Below, one piece after another: positions 20,212-29,516 of a stretch of 43,616 bases of DNA. The translations under genes were made by a program, and so were the position numbers. Source of the DNA: a virus. The notes below the pieces were generated by a model, which saw only the letters and a program-made list of their open reading frames with translations, did not search any database and was not told the origin of the DNA. Position 1 is the stretch's first letter; every line of letters begins with the position of its first letter. The DNA lies in IMG/VR virus record IMGVR_UViG_3300026557_000082, positions 1 through 43,616 of that record. One strand, 5' to 3'.

Positions 20212-22458
20212 CTACTCCTCGTTTAGCGTGATATTGCCTGAACGCGTATTCACTGTAAAATTGCCTTGTCTACTGTTTTCTTTAATATCACCACTTCGTA
20301 CATAGACATCAGTTTGCCCTTGCCGTGTAAAGACCGTAGCATTCCCGCCTCGTGCGTAAAAGATAAGGTTGGTAGCAGGAAAGATTGACGCAACTCCTGA
20401 GTCCGATGGGAGCACGCTTTCAACAATCTTGATACTGCCAACCATGGAGAGAGATTCCGACAATCGCACGCTATCAGGCGGTGCGATAAAGATTGCAGTC
20501 CCGCCGGATAAGATCACAGGGATAAGTTCAGAAAGTTGCACAAGGTCAGTTGCTTGGATGCTCCCAAGCAGGCTGTACTGCTCGGAGAGTTGGGCGTTCT
20601 CAGTTTGTTGAACCGCGCCCATTAGTTGGAGCAGTTCGGAAAGTGACACCTGCTCAGAGACAATCACCAGTCCCCCTTGCAAGGTGGATAGGTCTGAGAT
20701 TTGGGCGTTTTCTGTTTGCTGAGTAGCACTCAGTAGGGAGTATTGTTCTGAGAGAGAAACACTTTCAGGAGGTGCGATGAAAACGGTAGCAGTGAAGTAA
20801 GAGACTGTTTCCCCTAAGCTAACGGAGTCAGTAGAATTAATGAGTCCTAGCAGATTGAGCAGTTCTGATAGTGATGCGTATTCTGTAGATTGAGTAGAGC
20901 CCAAGAGAGAATAGTTTTCCCCGAGCGATACTATCTCAACTATTTGAGATTGGCTTGTCAGTTGTGAAATCTCCGATGGCTGTACGTTTTCAGAAGCTAT
21001 CTGAGTAGATCCTGAAAGGGCATTCAAATCTGAAAGCAAAGCACTTTCGAAGTTTTGGGATTGCCCTGTCTGAGAATTGATATCTAAAGGCGATACATTC
21101 TCAGGAGCAATCTGAGTTGAGCCTTGCAGAGTAGATTGATCAGATATCGGATCGGTTTCTGTAGATTGGAGAGCGCCCGCGCTAGATACGCTGTCCCCTA
21201 GCAAGGTGTTCTCAGATGCTATTGAATTTGTCCCCATAAGGTTCGATTGGTCTGAGATTGGGGCGCTATCAATATTTGACAGAGCGCCCACAAGCGACGG
21301 GCCTGACTCCCCTGGTTGAGCGCTATCGATTGTGGATGGCTTGCCTGTCAACAATGTCAACTCGCCCAACTGAGCGCTCTCAGAGACAATCACCAGTCCC
21401 CCTTGCAAGGTGGATAGGTCTGCAAGAGAAACATTTTCCGTGGGCGACGGTTGCCCTGTAAGTGCAGGTGTGTTCTCTCCTGGCATGGCATTCTCAGATG
21501 CAATCTGTGTCACTCCTGTCTGGTTCGATTGGTCCGACAAGCCCGCGCTATCAGTATTTTGAAAAGTTCCCAATACAGAATTGAGCACTTCTGCAAGTGC
21601 TACATTTTCGCTAGGCATGGGCACGCCCGCCAATAGCGTGCTTTCTCCCAAGTTCACACTTTCAGATGCAAGCGTCGTCGCACCAGATAGCGTATTCAAG
21701 TCTGCAAGAGAAACTGCGTCCGTTACTGATGATTTCCCCACCGTTGATGTCACTTCTCCGAGAGTCACATTTTCAGTGTTGGCAGGTAACCCTGATACTG
21801 CTGTTGTCATCTCTAAAAGTGACCCTGACTCACTCCCAGACCATAAATTCACGATTGAAAAGACTTCCAAGACAGACACAGACTCAACTGGAGCGGTAAA
21901 TGTATTTGTAACTGCAAACGAGCTTGTTGTTACTTGCATATCTGAAGCCACTCCAGCAGTCGCACTATTTGACACCCAAATAATAGGTAATACACTTTGA
22001 ACAGTATCTGCTAGCCAAAGATCAGTATACAATAAATCAGATGATGCAAATGTAATTGTTGCCATACTGGTTGCTGAAAAACTATACGTTGTTTTGCTAT
22101 TGCTTGTGACACTAGAATTTATAGTTCCAATAGAGGTATAGGTTCCACTTGAATAACGAAAAAATCGTATGGTAAGTGTTGATGTATTATCGCCCGTAAA
22201 CGTAACACTTGCAGACCAGTTGCCTGTTGCGAACGTGCCCACGCCTGGAGCCGCTGTAGCCCATCCCTTCCCTGTAGGAGTGGAAGGGATGGATGTTACC
22301 GTCGCGACACTTCCACCTTGTGAAAGAATCTCGTTATAGGTACTTGACCCTGAAGGTGTCGTTGTTTTTGACGTTTCAGTACCGCCTGTAGCTGAAGACA
22401 TTGTACAGGCGGTAGAAATTGTACCATTGGCGACGCTACTTCCGTAATAAATAGTCAA
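20212..22458 (-). CDS. Repeat-rich tail fibre protein
   Basis: The first 190 residues are Ser/Thr-rich and beta-like. Residues about 195-690 consist of roughly two dozen imperfect 17-19-residue units built on (S/T)E.(V/A)SLSEL..L.G.., for example YASLSELLNLLGL. The last 60 residues end in short regular strands (NATVFTRQGQTDVYVRSGD). Such arrays suggest an extended fibrous shaft. The start TTG 22458 follows the previous stop at 22460. Two repeat units carry an identical 44-base stretch with the dispersed palindrome, a sign of recent unit duplication. Receptor binding is inferred from position. Confidence 0.65.
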   Translation of the reverse strand: MTIYYGSSVANGTISTACTMSSATGGTETSKTTTPSGSSTYNEILSQGGSVATVTSIPSTPTGKGWATAAPGVGTFATGNWSASVTFTGDNTSTLTIRFFRYSSGTYTSIGTINSSVTSNSKTTYSFSATSMATITFASSDLLYTDLWLADTVQSVLPIIWVSNSATAGVASDMQVTTSSFAVTNTFTAPVESVSVLEVFSIVNLWSGSESGSLLEMTTAVSGLPANTENVTLGEVTSTVGKSSVTDAVSLADLNTLSGATTLASESVNLGESTLLAGVPMPSENVALAEVLNSVLGTFQNTDSAGLSDQSNQTGVTQIASENAMPGENTPALTGQPSPTENVSLADLSTLQGGLVIVSESAQLGELTLLTGKPSTIDSAQPGESGPSLVGALSNIDSAPISDQSNLMGTNSIASENTLLGDSVSSAGALQSTETDPISDQSTLQGSTQIAPENVSPLDINSQTGQSQNFESALLSDLNALSGSTQIASENVQPSEISQLTSQSQIVEIVSLGENYSLLGSTQSTEYASLSELLNLLGLINSTDSVSLGETVSYFTATVFIAPPESVSLSEQYSLLSATQQTENAQISDLSTLQGGLVIVSEQVSLSELLQLMGAVQQTENAQLSEQYSLLGSIQATDLVQLSELIPVILSGGTAIFIAPPDSVRLSESLSMVGSIKIVESVLPSDSGVASIFPATNLIFYARGGNATVFTRQGQTDVYVRSGDIKENSRQGNFTVNTRSGNITLNEE
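20653..20696. repeat. Exact 44-base direct repeat, copy 1
   Basis: This is identical to 21379-21422 and includes a palindrome copy. The surrounding units of the fibre gene are much more diverged at the DNA level, so it marks a recent duplication or gene-conversion patch. Confidence 0.75.
20672..20687. repeat. Dispersed palindrome, copy in fibre repeat
   Basis: CCCCCTTGCAAGGTGG, read as STLQGG on the minus strand. It lies inside a 44-base stretch (20653-20696) that is repeated exactly at 21379-21422. Confidence 0.75.
21379..21422. repeat. Exact 44-base direct repeat, copy 2
   Basis: Second copy of the 20653-20696 segment in the fibre gene, in the same reading frame. Confidence 0.75.
21398..21413. 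repeat. Dispersed palindrome, second fibre copy
   Basis: The same CCCCCTTGCAAGGTGG and flanks as at 20672, 726 bases away in another repeat unit, read again as STLQGG. Confidence 0.75.
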
Positions 22459-22459
22459 A

Positions 22460-22744
22460 TCACGTTACCCCAAGCACGTTCTGAATATTTGTCACCATAT
22501 CAGAAGCATCAGCGGGAAGTGTTCCATTTGCTAATTGAACAAATCGATGCAAATCTGCGACAAATGCCTGAATAAACGCTTGATCTGCTGGCGATATGGC
22601 AAGGCCCGTCATAACTGCGGGCGTGAGCTGTTGATTATACACTTGATAGCGTGACCTCGCCCATTGGATCGTTGTCCGCCATTGCTGCAAGTCATTTTGC
22701 AACGAAACGGTCAAATGGGTTGAGTCAATTGGAATAAAAGCCAT
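22460..22744 (-). CDS. Hypothetical tail-associated protein
   Basis: This 94-residue, mainly helical protein (LQNDLQQWRTTIQWARSR, ISPADQAFIQAFVADLHRFV) starts at ATG 22744, with AGGAG nine bases upstream. It lies between two tail-fibre-type genes. It may be a fibre chaperone or a small tail component; there is no family signature. Confidence 0.65.
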   Translation of the reverse strand: MAFIPIDSTHLTVSLQNDLQQWRTTIQWARSRYQVYNQQLTPAVMTGLAISPADQAFIQAFVADLHRFVQLANGTLPADASDMVTNIQNVLGVT

Positions 22745-22756
22745 GGTTATTATCTC

Positions 22757-23632
22757 CTAACACTTCTCGGTCAATGTAAGCGTTTCGTTAGTTGAGCTGT
22801 TTAAAACGAAACCAGGAATGACAATATGCGATGCGGTTGTACCCGTGCCAATTGTCGCATTGTTTGATGTATATGCTTCTGTGTATGTACCTGCATTTCC
22901 GCTTGTACCCGTGATAGTGCCCACTATGACAACATTGCGGTTACCGAGTCCAGTTGTTGCATTGTAGGTGAAAGCACCTGCAGACAGAGCGCCACTATCC
23001 ACAGAACTGCTAACTGAACTGGGATTGTCCGTCACGCTAGGTATAGCACAGATGTCGGTACCGATGGGGAAGTTGACAGCGGGGGTAAAGCTCACAACCG
23101 TCAAGGTTGTGTTTCCTGCACTAGCAGTAGCATTCAATGTGATTGTCGTTGGATTAGCGCCATTGTAGCCAAGGGTCATTGTTGATCCATTGGCAAGGCC
23201 ATTGACAAGCGCCTGTACAGAAAGAGAGGTAGTTGCACTTGTGCCTGATGCAACAGAAAGTTTCGCCGCAAATCCATTCGGACTTACCACAATGTGGCTC
23301 ATGATGGCGACTGCTGAACCTGTGCTGTTCCATAGGTTCTTGAGCATTGAAATGCCGCCATTGTCGGTTATGACGTTGTGATGGCATGAACGCTCGTAAA
23401 GTTCACCAGTATCCGCGTCCCAGTTCTCAAGTTGCCAAACGCACTGATGTCTTGCAGACCTCGCTATCACTTCCTCATAGGTATCTGGTTTGAAACCTTT
23501 TCTCCAATATCCAGGGACAGCGAGATATTTATAGGAAGGCAAGTGAAAACCTAAGCGAAGCCTTTTCGCCTTCCACTCTTCTAATTTTCTCCTGTCATCA
23601 GGGATAGCGCTTGGTAAGATAATATTTGTCAT
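22757..23632 (-). CDS. Tail fibre / minor tail protein
   Basis: ATG 23632 is chosen because AAAGAGG lies four bases upstream; the frame starting at 23656 would begin within a palindrome. The 291-residue product has a charged N-terminal part (residues 1-70) and then NTGGIS-like and MSHIVVSPNG segments typical of phage tail fibre-like proteins. After residue 120 it is a Ser/Thr/Gly-rich beta domain (NATASAGNTTLTVVSF). It follows the tail hub gene, fitting an adsorption role. Confidence 0.6.
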   Translation of the reverse strand: MTNIILPSAIPDDRRKLEEWKAKRLRLGFHLPSYKYLAVPGYWRKGFKPDTYEEVIARSARHQCVWQLENWDADTGELYERSCHHNVITDNGGISMLKNLWNSTGSAVAIMSHIVVSPNGFAAKLSVASGTSATTSLSVQALVNGLANGSTMTLGYNGANPTTITLNATASAGNTTLTVVSFTPAVNFPIGTDICAIPSVTDNPSSVSSSVDSGALSAGAFTYNATTGLGNRNVVIVGTITGTSGNAGTYTEAYTSNNATIGTGTTASHIVIPGFVLNSSTNETLTLTEKC

Positions 23633-23645
23633 AATGCCTCTTTCT

Positions 23646-23661
23646 CCACCTTGCAAGGTGG
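23646..23661. repeat. Perfect 16-base dispersed palindrome
   Basis: CCACCTTGCAAGGTGG lies between the tail hub stop (23666) and the ribosome site of the next gene. It is one of two copies with perfect 16-base symmetry. Confidence 0.8.
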
Positions 23662-23665
23662 TACG

Positions 23666-26600
23666 CTAGTATGATTTACTGCTTGGATTGTACCCAAGTA
23701 TTTTAGTAAGCGTCTTTTGCCAGTTCCCTAAGTTAGGACCTGAGATAGCTGTTATACTCCAATAATAGAGCATGGACACTTGATTGCCTACGAGCGTGAT
23801 TTCAGGCTTCAAATCCATCGCTGTGATCAACATAGCCACATCGTTCAAGCCAAGCTCAGGAATGACGACGGAGAGGTATTGGCCGACGGAGAGTCCAGTG
23901 CGATTGGTTTGACAGAGCAACGTCTGGCCTATCACGCCATAGCGTTGGAGCAGTCCGTCCCCGTAAGCTTGTGCCGCCGCTACGGTGAGTTGCTGAGCAG
24001 ACACGTCCTCTACCACTTCCACAATTCCCGCGCCGCCTGTAAGGGCCGCGTATTGCGCTTGAGTGGTGGTATTGGGAAAACCTCCCGTGTTGTCACGCAC
24101 GACTTCCGTTGTGTCCTGGCCTGTGTAAGAGATGGTGAAGCTATCACGATTGGGCTGTAGGATTGTCCCAGCCGCATCTTGGGCAAGAGAAGTTGAACCT
24201 AGGGCATAGTAGAAGTCTTTGCCGCTGTCGATCCCCTTTAGTCCGATAGTTTTCGACTGGCCATTCACGGAAATAGTTGGAGCGTTTCCAACAACTGGAA
24301 ATTGAAGTACCCAACTGGTAGAAGACCCATCGCCTGGGTGTGTTTCTACGACAGATTGCGTTGTGAGAACACCTTGCAAGATCATCCTATTGCGGTACAA
24401 ATCCCCTGAATTCTCGACTGAAAGCGTATTCGGGCTTGCGTCGTCAGGGAAGAGCACATCATTGGATGTGAGTATCCATGGTGCGGGCTGTTCTATCCTC
24501 GGGTTGAAAATTGCGGCTTTGGTTGGCAGGATCTGCCAATAATAATCTGATTTCTTGCTCAAATCATCCGCGTTGGCCGAGACAAACGTCCGCTTGTAGT
24601 TGGCAGTCGCAATCAACGCTCCAAGTCCGATGTTTGGATGGAGTGCCGCTAGCACAAGATCTGTCAACTGCGGGGTAGCAGTTGGATCTGTTGACGTGAG
24701 TGTGACACGCGTGTACGCATTGATGCCGCTGAGTGATTGCCCTTGCGGCTGTATGCGGAAATTACGGTAAGAGTCCCCGTTCGATCCCGCCCCCGACACA
24801 TGGATCATTCCTGCCAGCCCTGGACCCGCCAGCGATGCGTCCGTCGTTGAGATCAATTGCACGCCATCCATATACACCGTGATGGCAGTGCCAACCATCA
24901 GCACATGAAATCTCTTGTAGGTTCCTCTCGTAAATGAAATAGCTATATTTGAGCCTAATTGCGTTTTAACATTTGCAACTACTTTAAACAATTGAACTAT
25001 ATTGGTATTTCCTGCATTTGAAGCACTATCAAAAATATCTAACTCATAAAAATTACTTACAGATGTCTCGCGCCATACTAGTCCGCCTTGGTTGATAGCA
25101 TCGGCATCTAAGATAAGATCAACGTCACTGACAGAAATGGCAGTCCACAGAAGTAGAGCGGACGCGCCACTATTTATGGTTACCCGACTGTTCGACGTAT
25201 CAAAGTTCCAAGTCCCGGATGATCCTCCAGTACGGAAAGTATTTGTGTACGAGGTGTGATCATCGACGGCAAACGTGTCGAGCGTCGGAGCTGGCTGTGT
25301 CGTGATGCCAGTAATCGGCCCACCATTGGAAACATTCGTCCAAGATCCGGTACCCGTAGGCGACGTGGCAACAACCACTGACGTATTTGGAGGTGTAACT
25401 GCTGTCCAATTCACCACAGTTGATCCCGCTATCAGAGCAGGAGTGAGGGACAGTACTGGAGATATTCTAGTGCCTGAGCTGTTGAAACTTCCAAGTACCC
25501 ATGCCACAAGATTCTGAAGCTGTGGCATGCACGATGCACTAGCTGTTGTGAGAGTGACGGAAAACTGAACAGAAATACCTGACAGCGATTGACCTGCTGT
25601 CAAATTCGGAATAGGACCGCCATTGGTGATCGTTTGAAATGTGCTTCCGCCATCAACAGAAGATTGCACAATCAGACTGGTAGATTGACTTCCAATCGAA
25701 ACATCTTGCCACGACACCACACTTGAAAAATAAGATCCCGATGATGACAAATCAATAAATGGAGAATACCATGAGCCTGTCAAGCCAACAACAGTTACGC
25801 CAAAGTTGTTGAATTGCGCTTGATATCCTTGAGACACACTGGTATTTGAAGCACGAAGGCCTATGTACCCCTGTGCTGTATAGGTACCATCTGTGACATT
25901 TACATACAAAACACCATCAACATAAATTTTATGACTAGAACCTTGAAATACAATAGTCACGTGATGCCAAGACGCAGTAGATATACTAATAGCAACTGAT
26001 GCAATTTGTGTCCGTGTTCCATTTGACGATGCATTTGTATTTGAACCTCTTTGCAGATTGACAAAGTTCAGATTAAATTCAGCTGCGTAAGCATAGTCTG
26101 CGTCGTAGTTACTCCATCCCGTAGAACGATAGATGATTGAAGGACGCCATGAGGTACCGTCAATGTAAACATCGCATTCTATGACGCCATCAGCCCACTG
26201 CCCTGCAAAATCGAGACGTGCATCTCCCTGCATATTAATACCTGTTTGTATCCAGAGTGTTTTCAGATTGCAATGCATGCTAATTGTTGTCGCGGATGGT
26301 CCCGTTGCTCCGTCTCCAAAGATTGTCATGCCTGAAAGATTTGCCGCGCTCCATTCCCTGATAGCCTGATAAAGCGTCAAAGTCGTTGCCTGTACCTGCG
26401 TATTATTGAAAGTCATTCCAGGAGCATTCCACTGGGCATTCGTTGTGAATTCGCTCTGGATATCTGTTTTTGAAGCTGTGTAAGATGGAACAAGTGTGCA
26501 AATCACGCTCGTCAATGCTGGGTTGGACTCAGGAGAAGCTCCTGCCAACTGCTGAAACGTCTCTCGAAACTGGATAGACATTCCCGACACAGACAATCCA

Positions 26601-27958
26601 ACCGGAAAGTTTGGCAATGGAGCATTATTTTTACAAACAGTGTAACTATTCCCGCCATCAAGAGAGTACTCAAGTTGCACGTTCATATTGGTAATTTGAG
26701 ATGCAATCCATGATATATACGAACTTTTTAATATTCCAACAGAGCTAATACTATAAGAAGAACTGACACGATTAGAAGTAGTGCAATCATACGTATTGAC
26801 AATAGTGCAAGAGACACTTCTATACCCACTATTCTGCATTGGTTTAGGCGGATTCACATTAAACGTTCCATTAAAAAAGGTATTAATAATTGTTCCACTT
26901 GAATTGACTTCATAAATATTCTTAAAGTAGGCAGTATAGGTACCAGACGCATCACCTTCAAACACGACAGTGATATACGAGATGGTTTTTCCTGAAAAAT
27001 TGTCAAGCAGGAAGCTCCGATGATACCAATTGCCAACGGCAAATCCTGCAAGATTATGATTTGGATGCGGTGGAATGTTTTGCGCATCAAAATATGGAAA
27101 TGTTTGTGATGCATCCCGAAGTGATGTACCATCCGTAAATACCATATCCACGCCACATTCACCATTTGGAGAAGCAGGATCAATCCAAATATCGTACACA
27201 AGATAGCGCCCTGAAACAATAGAAATAGAACCTGATGAAAAGATTTGCATGTAAAAATAGGCATTGCCGTCTTGAGTAAGTGATTCTGTCCCTTGGAATT
27301 TAATGGTTGGAGTTGGAGTGCTCGTAAGTGAATTGCTTGCCGCAGTTACATTGGTAAGTGTCCCTGTACCGAAATTTGAAGTCGTAGATTCAACAATTTG
27401 GACTTGAGATCCAGCTAATGCAAGCTCAAGATCGCCTCCGAGATTAGACGTTGCAGCCGTTCCTGAAAGCGTCCCCTGACCAAATTCAGCCTGAGTATTA
27501 TCCTCTCTGATCGCATAATTGGCAGTGATCCCGTCTCCTGACAGCACATCATTGGTCATTCCTGCAAAAATCACGCCTGCGTACTGGTTTGTATAGATCC
27601 GGTTCGTTGTCCGTTCATCGGCCACCTGGTGCAAATCATTGCAGTCAATATCATGCTGACGTAAATTCCCATCTCCTACTTTATATTTGATAGAAGTGTG
27701 TACTGTTCCTGTGAACTGGATAGTGCTTGCAGAGTCAGTGAGAGTTATAACTTGACCTTTGACAAAATTAAACGCGTTATTTGGGTCTAATACGGTAAAA
27801 GTAAGCTTAGATCTTTGCTCGATTATAGGATTGAAGTCAAATGAACCTTCTTTGATATCATAGGTGACAGAAGCTATCTGAATTGTGAAGGTGAGAGGTG
27901 TCCCTGCTGACCCATAAAGACCTAATCCGTAAGGTCCTGACCCATAAAGACTTGGCAT
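23666..27958 (-). CDS. Large tail tip/hub protein with LamG-like domains
   Basis: At 1430 residues this is the largest gene. The N-terminus (about 1-150) resembles a siphophage tail-hub module (FTVLDPNNAFNFVKGQVITL, IDCNDLHQVADERT). The middle has beta-sandwich sugar-binding-like domains; one near residues 590-720 has YAAEFNLNF, SWHHVTIVF and HKIYVDGVLY, typical of LamG/concanavalin folds. A related domain occurs near 950-1050 (YKRFHVLMVGTAITVYMDGV). The C-terminus returns to hub-like sequence (QLTVAAAQAYGDGLLQRYG, LSVGQYLSVVIPEL). It probably closes the tail tube and binds surface glycans. AGGAG precedes ATG. Confidence 0.72.
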   Translation of the reverse strand: MPSLYGSGPYGLGLYGSAGTPLTFTIQIASVTYDIKEGSFDFNPIIEQRSKLTFTVLDPNNAFNFVKGQVITLTDSASTIQFTGTVHTSIKYKVGDGNLRQHDIDCNDLHQVADERTTNRIYTNQYAGVIFAGMTNDVLSGDGITANYAIREDNTQAEFGQGTLSGTAATSNLGGDLELALAGSQVQIVESTTSNFGTGTLTNVTAASNSLTSTPTPTIKFQGTESLTQDGNAYFYMQIFSSGSISIVSGRYLVYDIWIDPASPNGECGVDMVFTDGTSLRDASQTFPYFDAQNIPPHPNHNLAGFAVGNWYHRSFLLDNFSGKTISYITVVFEGDASGTYTAYFKNIYEVNSSGTIINTFFNGTFNVNPPKPMQNSGYRSVSCTIVNTYDCTTSNRVSSSYSISSVGILKSSYISWIASQITNMNVQLEYSLDGGNSYTVCKNNAPLPNFPVGLSVSGMSIQFRETFQQLAGASPESNPALTSVICTLVPSYTASKTDIQSEFTTNAQWNAPGMTFNNTQVQATTLTLYQAIREWSAANLSGMTIFGDGATGPSATTISMHCNLKTLWIQTGINMQGDARLDFAGQWADGVIECDVYIDGTSWRPSIIYRSTGWSNYDADYAYAAEFNLNFVNLQRGSNTNASSNGTRTQIASVAISISTASWHHVTIVFQGSSHKIYVDGVLYVNVTDGTYTAQGYIGLRASNTSVSQGYQAQFNNFGVTVVGLTGSWYSPFIDLSSSGSYFSSVVSWQDVSIGSQSTSLIVQSSVDGGSTFQTITNGGPIPNLTAGQSLSGISVQFSVTLTTASASCMPQLQNLVAWVLGSFNSSGTRISPVLSLTPALIAGSTVVNWTAVTPPNTSVVVATSPTGTGSWTNVSNGGPITGITTQPAPTLDTFAVDDHTSYTNTFRTGGSSGTWNFDTSNSRVTINSGASALLLWTAISVSDVDLILDADAINQGGLVWRETSVSNFYELDIFDSASNAGNTNIVQLFKVVANVKTQLGSNIAISFTRGTYKRFHVLMVGTAITVYMDGVQLISTTDASLAGPGLAGMIHVSGAGSNGDSYRNFRIQPQGQSLSGINAYTRVTLTSTDPTATPQLTDLVLAALHPNIGLGALIATANYKRTFVSANADDLSKKSDYYWQILPTKAAIFNPRIEQPAPWILTSNDVLFPDDASPNTLSVENSGDLYRNRMILQGVLTTQSVVETHPGDGSSTSWVLQFPVVGNAPTISVNGQSKTIGLKGIDSGKDFYYALGSTSLAQDAAGTILQPNRDSFTISYTGQDTTEVVRDNTGGFPNTTTQAQYAALTGGAGIVEVVEDVSAQQLTVAAAQAYGDGLLQRYGVIGQTLLCQTNRTGLSVGQYLSVVIPELGLNDVAMLITAMDLKPEITLVGNQVSMLYYWSITAISGPNLGNWQKTLTKILGYNPSSKSY

Positions 27959-27967
27959 TCTTAACTC

Positions 27968-29494
27968 CTATTCCCCAAACCAAGTCCACGATGTGGGCAC
28001 AACACTATACGTGAGTTTTATCCATTGACCTGCTTTTAGTAGAATAGTCACTCCTGACGCGTTTGATGTAATCCCAGTGTTAACAGTAGTTCCCGATGTG
28101 TTTCCTATTGCTATTGACGTTACCGTTCCCGCAATGATAGAAACCATACAATCAAAACCTTTTACATTTTGTATTGCTGTTCCTGATGCCGGAATACTAG
28201 GAGGAGTAACTGACCCAATTGGATTAAATCCATTATTTCCATCTGCTCTTGTATTAGTCCCAACCATAACAATACTTCCAGCACCAGGATACAACGTATT
28301 ATTATGAATCTGATTATAATTAGCACCCGATTGTTCTCGTATTGTTCCAAGTGAAACGATATTATCATGTATATCATGATAAGTACTATCAACCTGTATA
28401 GCATCTACTGATGACTCAAAATAACAATCATGCACGTTAATTCTCGTACACCCTGATATTTGCAAATTTGTTGAATTTGCATCAATAAAGACGCTATCTG
28501 ATACAATACCTTTATCTGTTGAGAATATTCCCATATTCTTATCAAATGTTGCACTAATACATTGCGCCGCATGTACAACAAACTTTGGTGTGCTTACAAG
28601 CACGATATCTTTCGCGGTATTCGCAAAACATGATACATCGTCAATAATAATGTTTGATGTATTTTGGATATTAATACCATTTCCAGCATTTGTCTCCCAC
28701 TCCCCGCCAACGATTTGCGTATTTGCACCGCCTTGCTGATTAAATCCATCCCCGGAACAGAAGTAAGCATGGCAATCAACAAATTTCTGCTGATATCCTA
28801 GACAATTGAATCCGTGCCGTGTTGTATTTTTTGCCACATTCCCAAAGGAAATGATCCGGTGATATTCACAGTCTCCCGTGTTACCTGTGATAACAAGATT
28901 GTCACCAGGAGTACCTGCATTCATACCGTTTGACTGTAAAGTAATGTTTTCAAAATAACATTGATCTGACGCCCCAGATACCGCATCTAGTTTTAAGCCC
29001 GATCCTCCAAATTGAGTAATACAACAATTCATAATATCGCATTCCGCCCCACGGACTAGGACCGCGCCTCCTGTGGATGTTGTGCTATTTTTCCCTTGAA
29101 ACGATATTCCCTGAATTACACAATTATTTGACTGTTGTGTATTCCCAATTATAATTGCCCATGCAGGATCTGAAGATCCTGCAATAGTGATAAGTGTTGT
29201 ACCAATTTCTCCCCAAGCAAGAAGAGTAATATACGGTTTGTCAATTATTATTGAAGAAGAGATAATATAATTTCCAAATGGTAAACAGATAACTCCTCTT
29301 GTTATTGAGTTAATAGCTGCTTGAATCGCCAATGTATCATCAGTAACACCATCACCCATTGCACCCCATTTTGAATCCTTAACATTAATAAAGCTTTTTA
29401 ATGTGCCATCAGCATTATGAGTAACAGCTAAAAAATCATTAAGAACGGCACCCCATGTATTACTATCCGAATTAATTACAGGAAATCTCGACAC
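27968..29494 (-). CDS. Pectate-lyase-like tailspike (beta-helix)
   Basis: The 508-residue protein starts at GTG 29494 with AAAGGAG seven bases upstream. Residues 38-70 have KWGAMGDGVTDDTLAIQAAIN, in pieces typical of the pectate-lyase-3 domain of phage tailspikes. A right-handed beta-helix follows, with repeated short N-rich turns (GNTGDCEYHRIISFGN, INVHDCYFESS). The last 90 residues form a distinct knob-like domain. Such spikes bind and often cleave capsule or teichoic polysaccharide; the enzyme activity is not proved here. Confidence 0.78.
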   Translation of the reverse strand: MSRFPVINSDSNTWGAVLNDFLAVTHNADGTLKSFINVKDSKWGAMGDGVTDDTLAIQAAINSITRGVICLPFGNYIISSSIIIDKPYITLLAWGEIGTTLITIAGSSDPAWAIIIGNTQQSNNCVIQGISFQGKNSTTSTGGAVLVRGAECDIMNCCITQFGGSGLKLDAVSGASDQCYFENITLQSNGMNAGTPGDNLVITGNTGDCEYHRIISFGNVAKNTTRHGFNCLGYQQKFVDCHAYFCSGDGFNQQGGANTQIVGGEWETNAGNGINIQNTSNIIIDDVSCFANTAKDIVLVSTPKFVVHAAQCISATFDKNMGIFSTDKGIVSDSVFIDANSTNLQISGCTRINVHDCYFESSVDAIQVDSTYHDIHDNIVSLGTIREQSGANYNQIHNNTLYPGAGSIVMVGTNTRADGNNGFNPIGSVTPPSIPASGTAIQNVKGFDCMVSIIAGTVTSIAIGNTSGTTVNTGITSNASGVTILLKAGQWIKLTYSVVPTSWTWFGE

Positions 29495-29516
29495 TAGATT
29501 GCTCCTTTCTGTAAAC

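Noticed and set aside
24371-24381. A further palindrome copy in the tail hub gene
   Set aside because: Only one side (ACCTTGCAAG) matches; the outer arm is lost and it is read as ordinary coding sequence.
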